Of a DNA stretch of 7,073 nucleotides, positions 1 through 6,752 are shown piece by piece. The notes under the pieces are model-generated. The model searched no databases. It saw only the letters and a list, made by a program, of their open reading frames with translations, and was not told where the DNA came from. This DNA comes from Candidatus Cloacimonadota bacterium (GTDB lineage Bacteria > Cloacimonadota > Cloacimonadia > Cloacimonadales > TCS61): assembly GCA_027858325.1 (NCBI GenBank), contig JAQICU010000320.1:1-7073 (forward strand), written 5' to 3'. Within the stretch, counting starts at the first letter, position 1, and each line of letters begins with the position of its first letter. Position numbers and translations under genes: made by a program.

Positions 1-389
1 TGAAGGTTCTTTTCTAATGTGTTAAAACTGATTGGTGTAAATTTGTAATTCATATTGAACTTACCGCAACCCCAGAAAATGCCTACATGGTCTATAATGC
101 TCTGTCTTTTCATAATCACATAAACTAAATCATGAAGATAATTCACAGAAAATATTGGAGACTCATTAATAAACCCTTTTGAGTTGATTTTATTAAATTT
201 GTATTTATTATTCATAATTGCATTACGGAAAGCATTGAGCATTTCAACAATTTCTTTGTTCGATCCATTACTTTCTTCAACTGCTTTTGAAAACTTATTC
301 CAATTGATACTGATCTCATGAAGATACATTTTATTAACCGGATTTTGTTCTTCAAGAAGCATTTTACTTAAAATTTCATTATAAAACAT
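1..389 (-). CDS. Unrecognised protein, N-terminal part (runs off left edge)
   Basis: The minus strand is open from an ATG at 389-387 to the window edge: 129 codons without a stop in DNA this AT-rich, so it is very probably coding. The start is supported by a purine-rich AGAGGAAG just upstream (minus strand, about 398-391). The translation begins MFYNEILSKMLLEEQNPVNK and is rich in Asn, Lys, Ile and Glu. It has no signal peptide or membrane segment. The first 60 or so residues look helical, and later stretches include NYLHDLVYVIMKRQSIIDHV and GIFWGCGKFNMNYKF. I do not recognise the family, and the C-terminal part is outside the window. It is divergent from the amidohydrolase gene at 549, with 159 bases between the starts, so the two are not an operon. 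The reading frame is well supported; the function is unknown. Confidence 0.8.
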   Translation of the reverse strand, partial: MFYNEILSKMLLEEQNPVNKMYLHEISINWNKFSKAVEESNGSNKEIVEMLNAFRNAIMNNKYKFNKINSKGFINESPIFSVNYLHDLVYVIMKRQSIIDHVGIFWGCGKFNMNYKFTPISFNTLEKNL

Positions 390-548
390 TCTTCCTCTTT
401 TTTGAACTAAATGATTTTATACTAATAGATTTAACAATACTAATTTTGAAGAGTTAAAATTTTTGTCAAATGACTTATTAGATTTTTCTAAATCCATTAT
501 TGAGTTGACAAAATTTTCCAGAGAATTTCTCTTCTATTTGAGGGTAAG

Positions 549-1895
549 ATGATAATTTTAAAAAATGCATTTATCTTAAATGGGGAAAAGACAAAAATCT
601 CTGATATACTTTTTAATGAGAATATTCTACAAATCGAGAAAAATCTGAAACCTGCAAAAGGAACAGAAGTTATAGATCTTCATGGAAAATTACTCATCCC
701 CGGTTGTATCGATGCCCATGTACACTTCAATGATCCGGGATTTACTGATCGTGAAGACTTCACCTCGGGAACAACAGCGGCAGCCTGCGGAGGAATAACT
801 ACCGTTATTGATATGCCCTGTACTTCAATTCCGGCTGTAACAAATGTTGAAAACCTGAATAAAAAACTAGCGGTTATCAAATCTAAAGCTCTAGTTGATT
901 TTGCACTTTGGGGTGGAATAAGAAATAATGATATCCCTTTAGATAATAGTAAGATCCAAAAACTCTGGGATGCCGGAGTTGTTGGTTTTAAAATTTATAC
1001 AATTTCAGGTATGGAAACTTTTAAGGCTCTTTCCTACAAAGATATTGGTAATGTTTTCAAACAATTTCCAGAAATCCTTTTTGCTTTTCATGCCGAAGAT
1101 GAGAGTATAATTAGTAATTCGATTAACAGATTAACACATAAACAAATGAAACTACCAGAGAATTATGTGAAGACAAGACCTGTGGAAGCAGAAGTTATCG
1201 CTGTAAAAAAAATCCTCTCTTCTCTCGGCAACAAGAACAAAGTTCACTTTGTTCATATCAGCAGCAAGGACGCTTCAGGGCTGATATTGGAAAGCAAAAA
1301 GAAATTCGAAGTCACCTTCGAATCCTGTCCTCATTATTTGCAATTTACATCTAAAGATCTTCCAATTCTAAAAGGAAGACTCAAAACTGCACCTCCCATA
1401 AAACACGAGGAGGACAGAGATTTCATGAGAAAATGTTTGAAAACAGGAACGCTCGATTTTGTAACAACAGATCATGCCGGATGTAATTATAAATCAGGAA
1501 AGAGTTTTGAAGATTTTTTTAAAGTATATAATGGGATACCAGGAACGGAACTTATGATCCCTTATCTTTTTTCGGAATTCTATCTTAAAGAAAAAGTTGA
1601 CCTGATGAAGATGATACGGTTAACTTCTGAAAATGCAGCAAAACGCTATGGATTGTACCCCCGGAAAGGAAGCTTACAAATTGGAACCGACGCAGATTTC
1701 ACAATTATTGATCTGAACAAACCTTATCTGGTCGATGAAACTCTCATCCATTCTAAAGGCAAATATTCACCCTTTAATAATACAGAATTTTCCTGCTCAA
1801 TAAACAAAACAATAGTTCGCGGGAAGATAGTATTTGATGCGGAAAAAGGAATTCTGCAAAAACCTGGTTACGGAAAATTTATCCGCAGAACCTGA
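549..1895 (+). CDS. Cyclic amidohydrolase, dihydroorotase/allantoinase superfamily (allantoinase-like)
   Basis: Complete 448-residue cytosolic metal-dependent hydrolase of the cyclic amidase branch, whose members open ring amides such as dihydroorotate, allantoin or hydantoins. A small N-terminal beta-sandwich strand region leads into the TIM barrel at DAHVHFNDPG (H57 and H59 are metal ligands). The conserved SGTTAAACGGITTVIDMP block follows at about 73-90. The probable carboxylated bridging lysine is K148 in VVGFK. Further ligands are H181 (HAED), H236 (HISS) and the catalytic D308 (TTDH). ESCPHY (258-263) and KTAPPI (279-284) are also typical. The C-terminal sandwich closes with GSLQIGTDAD and IVRGKIVFD. 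The VGFK lysine, the DMP motif and the KYSPF segment (405-409) resemble allantoinases. The Arg of the dihydroorotase HLREPG motif is N61 here, and the Asn of MPNT is C91, so dihydroorotase activity is doubtful. GAGGG at 540-544 supports the ATG. It stands alone, with a divergent gene before it and a convergent gene after it. Family certain, substrate not. Confidence 0.93.
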   Translation: MIILKNAFILNGEKTKISDILFNENILQIEKNLKPAKGTEVIDLHGKLLIPGCIDAHVHFNDPGFTDREDFTSGTTAAACGGITTVIDMPCTSIPAVTNVENLNKKLAVIKSKALVDFALWGGIRNNDIPLDNSKIQKLWDAGVVGFKIYTISGMETFKALSYKDIGNVFKQFPEILFAFHAEDESIISNSINRLTHKQMKLPENYVKTRPVEAEVIAVKKILSSLGNKNKVHFVHISSKDASGLILESKKKFEVTFESCPHYLQFTSKDLPILKGRLKTAPPIKHEEDRDFMRKCLKTGTLDFVTTDHAGCNYKSGKSFEDFFKVYNGIPGTELMIPYLFSEFYLKEKVDLMKMIRLTSENAAKRYGLYPRKGSLQIGTDADFTIIDLNKPYLVDETLIHSKGKYSPFNNTEFSCSINKTIVRGKIVFDAEKGILQKPGYGKFIRRT

Positions 1896-1899
1896 CAAA

Positions 1900-2018
1900 A
1901 GTTTCGACTCGTATAGAAGACGGGGTGAAACGATATTCAATTTACTTTCTCAATTTACATGAATCTTCAAGCCTTATTTCACTTCGAGTCATCGTCATGT
2001 TTCTAATGATTCGAAACT
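1900..2018. repeat. Nested inverted repeat filling the convergent intergenic region
   Basis: The outer arms agtttcga (1900-1907) and tcgaaact (2011-2018) are perfect reverse complements. Inside them gactcg (1906-1911) pairs with cgagtc (1985-1990), and gtgaaa (1925-1930) with tttcac (1977-1982). The last pair can be extended with G-T wobbles to 1922-1930/1977-1985. The left arm is continuous (agtttcgactcg), but its complement on the right is split by about 20 bases, as if that arm had gained an insertion or decayed. The structure starts 4 bases after the amidohydrolase stop, and its right arm overlaps the stop codon of the nuclease gene. It could be a weak bidirectional terminator or the remnant of a palindromic repeat element. 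There is no run of T after either arm. Confidence 0.55.
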
Positions 2019-4095
2019 ATTTGAGAAGCAACATTTTCTTTGTTTGCTCTTGATCTCCAAATATTAATTTATAAAAATAAATACCTGATGAAACCGGCTG
2101 ATCGTTTAAATCGGTTCCATTCCAAATAATTTGGTGAACTTGTGAACTGGTAAATTGGTAAATTAGGAATGATCTCACTTTCTGTCCTTTTAAATTGTAT
2201 ATTACAAGTTCGGTATCTCCGGTGTTATCCAAAGCTAAATTGAATGAAATCGTAGTTGTCGGGTTGAAAGGATTTGGATAATTAGATAATTTGAAATCAA
2301 TATTTACTACATCTTCCTGAATTGATGAGGAGACATTCACATCGTTTGAATTACGTGGCTCTATCTTAAATGAACCGAAGGAATAATCAACTACACCTGT
2401 AATATCACAAATCTCCCCTACCACAGGAATATATGTATATAACAGGTCATCCACAATTAAATCACCAGTTCCATCATTAACAAGCCATTCACCATATCCC
2501 AAACTATCATCTACACATTCTGCATTTTCAACATACACAAGCACACCTTCGTAATCTTCCTGATTTACATTCAAAGTTGAAAGAAGTACAGCATCAGGAA
2601 GTGGATTCCCACTTGATAAAACAGTATATCCCTCAATATCAGCTAATTCTGTTTTATCATTATATTCTGCTACAGTAGCAGTAATGTCTATCTCATCACC
2701 CTGATTAACATTACTAACATATTCATAAACAAAGATTCCGTTCCAGGCACCTGATCCATCCTGTAAAAAGAAGCCATTATTCCCAACAGCAGTGACGATA
2801 CCTTGTGTAATAACCTGCACACCCTCCAAGGGAGATGGACCAACTTCAGAATATTGAATTTCATAAATTGTATAGTCTACTATAGGTTCAATGACATGGA
2901 AAGGATTATTACTTTCATCAATTGGATCACCATCAATTGCATCAGAGATCACAATTTTATTATCCCCTAAGATTTGTTCTAAAGGAATATTCCAAGTCCA
3001 TTCACCATCATTCTCAGTAGATGCTGCAAGAATCTCACGCTCTTCAGAAGTTTCATTTTGCAGTTCTATTTTTACATTCCCATTATAATTAGAACTCACC
3101 CACTCTATATTGTGTTCTGTTCCTTGCTGCCATTCCTCTTCAATATTTGGAATGCGAACTACGAGCATAGGCTCGGAAGAAATGGTAGTATTGAAATCCG
3201 CAAAAACCGGTAGATGATCTGAAGCTTCATATAAAGCCTCTGCCACTTCCGGTGAAACAGCAGAATTGGTTCCGTCATTTATTGACATATTGAAATGTTC
3301 ACCATCATTCCCGAATGAAGTAATTGTATCGTCTATATACTCTAATCCGATTCCATTATTCAATTGATAAGAAGAAAATATAATATCAAATCGATCATCT
3401 AACCCGCCGCTGGCTCCACCACCAAATTGAATTGTACGTGTTGATTGAGTATGCACACCGGCAAAATCAATATTATTATGCCATTCCCCGATCTGTTCGG
3501 ATAGATCTTCAGCTCTGCCAATATTATTTTCTTCATCTGCAATGAATTTCTGATATCCGGGTTCGGAACTTGTATAGAAATTCATATCACCGACAATCAC
3601 AAATTCTGATCCTTCTGGTAATAGACTCAAATGATCACGCAATTTTGTAACTTCTTCCAGACGCTCAATTTCATAACCCGTACTTGCCTTTAAATGACAA
3701 CTATAAAAACGGATAATATTCCCATCAATGATCAACTCATATTCTGAAATATCTCTTAGATCTGTACCGATCGTATCCTGAGAAGCGTAAGTAATTAGTG
3801 AATTTCGATATATCAAGAAATTATTTGTATCCGGACCATTAAGAAATACAGATCCGGAAAAATCGGTTGTGCCGTTATTGATAGCAGATAATAAAAGTTC
3901 TCCGCCCATTTCATCTTCGATCTCCTGAAATAAGAATATATCTGCATCCATATCATTTAGGATTGTTTCAAAATAAGGAATTCTATCCTCATCATTCCCG
4001 CCAAAATTAAGTGCATTATACGTGACAACACGCACAGATGCTGCCAATGAAAGTGATATTGTGAAAGTTATTAGTCCAATTATTATTTTTTTCAT
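2017..4095 (-). CDS. Secreted endonuclease/exonuclease/phosphatase-family protein with Ig-like, OB-fold-like and C-terminal sorting domains
   Basis: Complete 692-residue exported protein. Residues 1-19 are a signal peptide (MKK, hydrophobic core, LSLAA). Residues about 20-302 form an EEP (DNase I-like) domain with the expected catalytic set: N27 in TYNALNF, E58 in FQEIE, H134 in CHLK, D170 and N172 in VGDMN, D237 in DRFDIIF, and D293-H294 in SDHLP. Such domains use a divalent metal to cleave nucleic acids or other phosphoesters. Residues about 308-403 resemble the Ig-like Kre9/KNH-type domain (QQGTEHNIEW, WTWNIP). Residues about 408-586 look like an OB-fold segment of the kind paired with extracellular nucleases (QGIVTAV, GFFLQDGSG, GDEIDITATVAEY). 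Residues about 604-692 are a FlgD-like/type A C-terminal sorting domain (NYPNPFNPTTTISF, GIYFYKL), suggesting type IX-like secretion. The start has GAGG at minus 4104-4101. The gene follows nrdJ by 85 bases with a terminator between. Substrate unknown; nuclease is most likely. Confidence 0.92.
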   Translation of the reverse strand: MKKIIIGLITFTISLSLAASVRVVTYNALNFGGNDEDRIPYFETILNDMDADIFLFQEIEDEMGGELLLSAINNGTTDFSGSVFLNGPDTNNFLIYRNSLITYASQDTIGTDLRDISEYELIIDGNIIRFYSCHLKASTGYEIERLEEVTKLRDHLSLLPEGSEFVIVGDMNFYTSSEPGYQKFIADEENNIGRAEDLSEQIGEWHNNIDFAGVHTQSTRTIQFGGGASGGLDDRFDIIFSSYQLNNGIGLEYIDDTITSFGNDGEHFNMSINDGTNSAVSPEVAEALYEASDHLPVFADFNTTISSEPMLVVRIPNIEEEWQQGTEHNIEWVSSNYNGNVKIELQNETSEEREILAASTENDGEWTWNIPLEQILGDNKIVISDAIDGDPIDESNNPFHVIEPIVDYTIYEIQYSEVGPSPLEGVQVITQGIVTAVGNNGFFLQDGSGAWNGIFVYEYVSNVNQGDEIDITATVAEYNDKTELADIEGYTVLSSGNPLPDAVLLSTLNVNQEDYEGVLVYVENAECVDDSLGYGEWLVNDGTGDLIVDDLLYTYIPVVGEICDITGVVDYSFGSFKIEPRNSNDVNVSSSIQEDVVNIDFKLSNYPNPFNPTTTISFNLALDNTGDTELVIYNLKGQKVRSFLIYQFTSSQVHQIIWNGTDLNDQPVSSGIYFYKLIFGDQEQTKKMLLLK
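2133..2164. repeat. Four tandem 8-bp units inside the sorting-domain coding sequence
   Basis: On the plus strand the units read ggtgaact, tgtgaact, ggtaaatt, ggtaaatt in direct succession. The last two are identical and the first two differ at one base. On the coding (minus) strand they give residues about 644-655 (IYQFTSSQVHQ), in the region of the C-terminal sorting domain between the strand ending GQKVRSF and IIWNG. Because 8 is not a multiple of 3, each unit is read in a different frame, and a change of one unit would shift the frame of the last 40 or so residues. It looks like a short minisatellite that has become coding sequence. Confidence 0.7.
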
Positions 4096-4110
4096 TCATA
4101 CCTCGTGCCA

Positions 4111-4160
4111 ATTAAAAAATGGGTAGAATAATTGCCTACCCATTTTTTAATATTTTTTTT
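4111..4160 (-). terminator. Strong intrinsic terminator after nrdJ, symmetrical
   Basis: A perfect 16-bp stem, 4111-4126 against 4136-4151 with a 9-base loop, has GGGTAG/CTACCC at its tip and AT pairs at its base. Read on the minus strand (the nrdJ direction) the descending arm carries TTTTTT. Read on the plus strand the stem is followed by a further T8 at 4153-4160, so it could work both ways. It lies 29 bases beyond the nrdJ stop and only 15 bases before the start codon of the nuclease gene. Confidence 0.9.
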
Positions 4161-4180
4161 ATTTTAAAATTTAATCTATT

Positions 4181-6436
4181 TTAGCATTTAGACCAACCGC
4201 ATGAGTTACATTTCAAACATCCTTCAGAGTGCTCCACTGTACTACCGCAATCAGGGCAGTTCCTCATTGAACTTGTTGATTTTCTTTTTGGTTTTCCTGA
4301 TGCTTTTTTATTAATTTTTTTTATGCTCTCAAGTGAATCTTTTTCAAGTTCAAGAAATATCTCTAATGATTTTGCAATACTGTCAGCACAGGAAGTTACG
4401 ATTTCTCCATTATTCCACATCGGAGAAGGACAGCGGATCCCCTTCAATTGACGTGCAATGGAACTAACTTTTACATTGGAACGAAGCAGAAGAGACGTAA
4501 GCCTTGCGATAGCTTCTAATTGAGCAGAAGCACATCCCCCCACTTTTCCCATTTGGGTAAATATTTCGCAAGCCCCTTTTTCGTCGGAATTAATTGTTAT
4601 ATACAGATGACCACAACCAGTTTCAATTTTCTGGGTCATACCGGTCGTTATCAGAGGGCGCTCGCGAGGAGCGAATCTATGACCATTTGTTGTTGTGGCT
4701 TCTTTAATTTCTTTACCTACATTCAGAACCTGATTTTCACGGCTGCCGTCACGATAAACAGTAACGCCTTTACATCCCGATTCGTAGGCGAGTTCATACG
4801 CCATTTGTATTTCTTGTTTTGTTGCTTCTTTTGTGAAATTAATAGTTTTGGAAACAGCGTTATCAACATATTTTTGGAAAGCACTCTGCATGCGAATATG
4901 CCATTTTGGAGAAATATCATGTGAAGTGACATAAACCTTTTTTATTTCTTCAGGAATTTTCTTTATATGAGCAACACTTCCTTTTTCTGCTACTTCTTCC
5001 ATTAATTTTTTTGAATAAATCCCAGCTTCTTTGATCGCTTTTTCAAAATGAGGATTTACATATAGAAGTTTATTTCCATCCATAACATTCTTCACGTAAA
5101 CTAGAGAAAATTGAGGTTCGATACCACCTGAAGTATTACAGATCATGCTTATCGTACCAGTTGGTGCTATTGTGGTAGTGGTTGCATTTCTGATGCCTTT
5201 TTCTGCAATTGTGTTATTGAGCTTATTCCAATCCATTTTCAGGTCTTCACGAATCAATTTCTTTGTTTCATAGATGCTACCTTTGAAATTTGCAAAGGTA
5301 CCTTTTTCCTCAGCCAGTTCAATTGATCTTACCTTAGAATGATAATCAATAAATTCCATAACTTGTTCAGCATGTTTAATTGCTTTATCACTATCATATG
5401 GAATTTTTAGCAGGAAAAGCAGATCAGCCCAACCCATCACACCGAGTCCGATCTTTCTGTTCGATTTCACCATTTTATCAATATCGGGAAGTGGAAATTT
5501 GGACATATCAATAACACTATCCAGAAAATCAACTGCATCTCGAGTTGCATCTTTCAAAGTTTCCCAATCAATCGTATTATTCTTAACCATTCCAGCTAAG
5601 TTCAAAGAACCCAGATTACAAGCTTCGTTAGGAAGAAGTGGCTGCTCACCGCAAGGATTTGTTGATTCGATCTCTCCAATATGCGGGGTGGGATTATGTT
5701 TATTTATCCTATCAAGAAAAATAATACCAGGTTCTCCATTCTGATGTGCCATTTTAACTATGAGATCAAAAACATCACGTGCTTTTAATTTCTTAACAAC
5801 CTCTTTAGTATGAGGTGAAATCAAGCTATATTCATTATCTTCATAAACAGCTTTCATGAATTTTTCTGTAATTCCTACACTGAGATTAAAGTTTGTAAGT
5901 TCCTGTGTATTCTCTTTGCAGGTAATAAATTCCAGGATCTGAGGATGGTCTACATTCAGAATGGCCATATTTGCACCACGCCGGGTTCCACCCTGTTTCA
6001 CTGCATCAGTTGCAGAGTTAAACACTTTCAGGAAAGAGATCGGTCCGCTGGAGACACCATTTGTACTTCTTACTCGCGCATCAGCCTCACGTAATCTGGA
6101 AAAACTAAACCCTGTGCCGCCACCACTTTTGTGGATTAACGCTGCATTTTTTATGGATTCAAAAATACTCTCCATGCTATCTTCCAGTGGTAAAACAAAA
6201 CAGGCTGATAACTGTTGAAGATCATTACCTGCATTCATTAACGTAGGTGAGTTAGGCAGAAAATTTCCAGAGTCCAGAAGATCATAGTATATTTTCTCTT
6301 TTGCTTTATTCCCATTACTGATATTCACAGCTACACGCGTGATCATTTTATTCCAATCTTCCATTGCCTTTCCATCATTGTCTTTTCGGAAGTAGCGCTT
6401 ATCAAGCACGGTTAAAGCGTTGTCGGTTAGTTTCAT
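4181..6436 (-). CDS. nrdJ: Adenosylcobalamin-dependent (class II) ribonucleotide reductase
   Basis: Complete 751-residue cytosolic enzyme that reduces ribonucleotides to deoxyribonucleotides, using coenzyme B12 to make the thiyl radical, so no oxygen or separate radical subunit is needed. NSPTLMNAG (62-70) and LSACFVLPLEDSM (76-88) lead into the specificity region (HKSGGGTGFSFSRLR, QGGTRRGANMAIL). C262 in NPCGE is the predicted thiyl cysteine, with N260 and E264 beside it. C79 and C273 (EACNLGS) are the predicted redox pair; the 11-residue step from C262 to C273 matches the known class II arrangement. TGTISMICNTSGGIEP (426-441) and GCKGVTVYRDGSR (554-566) complete the barrel. A TSCPD domain follows (about 600-695, TSCADS at 681-686), then a Lys/Ser-rich linker and a C-terminal zinc ribbon with C727, C730, C740, C743, C746 and a terminal C751. 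No N-terminal ATP cone is present. AGGAG at minus 6447-6443 sits 6 bases before the ATG. It is preceded by a long structured gap and followed by its own terminator. Confidence 0.97.
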   Translation of the reverse strand: MKLTDNALTVLDKRYFRKDNDGKAMEDWNKMITRVAVNISNGNKAKEKIYYDLLDSGNFLPNSPTLMNAGNDLQQLSACFVLPLEDSMESIFESIKNAALIHKSGGGTGFSFSRLREADARVRSTNGVSSGPISFLKVFNSATDAVKQGGTRRGANMAILNVDHPQILEFITCKENTQELTNFNLSVGITEKFMKAVYEDNEYSLISPHTKEVVKKLKARDVFDLIVKMAHQNGEPGIIFLDRINKHNPTPHIGEIESTNPCGEQPLLPNEACNLGSLNLAGMVKNNTIDWETLKDATRDAVDFLDSVIDMSKFPLPDIDKMVKSNRKIGLGVMGWADLLFLLKIPYDSDKAIKHAEQVMEFIDYHSKVRSIELAEEKGTFANFKGSIYETKKLIREDLKMDWNKLNNTIAEKGIRNATTTTIAPTGTISMICNTSGGIEPQFSLVYVKNVMDGNKLLYVNPHFEKAIKEAGIYSKKLMEEVAEKGSVAHIKKIPEEIKKVYVTSHDISPKWHIRMQSAFQKYVDNAVSKTINFTKEATKQEIQMAYELAYESGCKGVTVYRDGSRENQVLNVGKEIKEATTTNGHRFAPRERPLITTGMTQKIETGCGHLYITINSDEKGACEIFTQMGKVGGCASAQLEAIARLTSLLLRSNVKVSSIARQLKGIRCPSPMWNNGEIVTSCADSIAKSLEIFLELEKDSLESIKKINKKASGKPKRKSTSSMRNCPDCGSTVEHSEGCLKCNSCGWSKC

Positions 6437-6480
6437 TTAAGACTCCTGAAAATATTAAAAAATTATCAACATGATGATGC

Positions 6481-6502
6481 TATGGACACCCTTGAATCCA
6501 TA
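6481..6502. repeat. Small inverted repeat in the proximal nrdJ leader
   Basis: tatgga (6481-6486) and tccata (6497-6502) are perfect 6-base complements around a 10-base loop, about 45 bases before the nrdJ start. Alone this could be chance in AT-rich DNA. It matters mainly as part of the dyad series upstream of nrdJ. Confidence 0.4.
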
Positions 6503-6514
6503 ACCCATTTTACT

Positions 6515-6554
6515 GCATGAGATTAGCAACCTATAGAGCATTTTGCTAACATGC
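6515..6554 (-). promoter_or_regulatory. Candidate leader hairpin upstream of nrdJ
   Basis: gcatg (6515-6519) plus ttagcaa (6523-6529) pair with ttgctaa (6543-6549) plus catgc (6550-6554). This gives 12 base pairs with a 3-base bulge (6520-6522) and a 13-base loop. It is the best-paired element in the interval and lies about 80 bases before the nrdJ ATG. If transcribed with nrdJ it would form a stable leader stem-loop. It could also be a protein-binding dyad. The pairing is seen directly; the regulatory role is inferred. Confidence 0.5.
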
Positions 6555-6582
6555 GATTACTATTGATTTAATGGTTAAATTC

Positions 6583-6609
6583 CAACTACTTAACAGTGCT
6601 GTCAAGTTG
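6583..6609 (-). promoter_or_regulatory. Dyad overlapping a TTGACA hexamer upstream of nrdJ
   Basis: On the minus strand CTTGACA (6606-6600) pairs with TGTTAAG (6595-6589) over a 4-base loop, with one G-T wobble. An outer CAA/TTG (6609-6607 and 6585-6583) extends the stem past a 3-base bulge. The left arm contains TTGACA, a perfect -35-like hexamer, so this may be an operator over a promoter or a second leader hairpin. No matching -10 is visible, so a promoter is not claimed. Confidence 0.4.
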
Positions 6610-6648
6610 AAATTAGTTAATGTAAATTTGAAAATTCGTAGAACTACT

Positions 6649-6681
6649 AATAACCGTAATTTCTTTGGTTATTTTTTTTTT
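6649..6681 (+). terminator. Possible plus-strand intrinsic terminator
   Basis: aataacc (6649-6655) pairs with ggttatt (6667-6673) across an 11-base loop. The run of T that begins in the right arm continues to 6681 (ten T in all). The stem is short and has only two G-C pairs. No plus-strand gene is known to its left, so it either ends an unrecognised small RNA or antisense transcript or is a chance product of AT-rich sequence. Confidence 0.4.
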
Positions 6682-6731
6682 GATAATTGCTTTTTTGTTT
6701 TTTCAAGTGATAATTTTCTATAAAGTATTGT

Positions 6732-6750
6732 AAAATAAATTATTTATTTT
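6732..6750. repeat. 19-bp perfect AT-only palindrome
   Basis: aaaataaat (6732-6740) and attTATTTT (6742-6750) are perfect complements around a single T. It is all A and T, so low complexity reduces its weight. It lies two bases from the 14-bp dyad at 6753-6766, between the permease stop and the nrdJ leader. Confidence 0.4.
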
Positions 6751-6752
6751 GC

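Noticed and set aside
505..510. TTGACA as the -35 of a promoter for the amidohydrolase gene
   Set aside because: No acceptable -10 hexamer occurs 16-18 bases downstream. A weaker pair (TTGTCA at 463-468 with TCTAAA at 487-492) is also too poor to call.
1900..2018. Convergent intergenic inverted repeat as an ordinary intrinsic terminator
   Set aside because: The loops are long, the stems are interrupted, and neither strand has a T tract after the stem, so it is listed as a repeat instead.
4520..4924. A 134-codon open frame on the plus strand inside nrdJ
   Set aside because: It lies wholly antisense to a strongly conserved part of nrdJ, has no recognisable domain, and its frame is explained by the codon pattern of the real gene. 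The same holds for the shorter frames at 680-880, 2891-3088, 4723-4932, 5499-5744 and 5961-6218.
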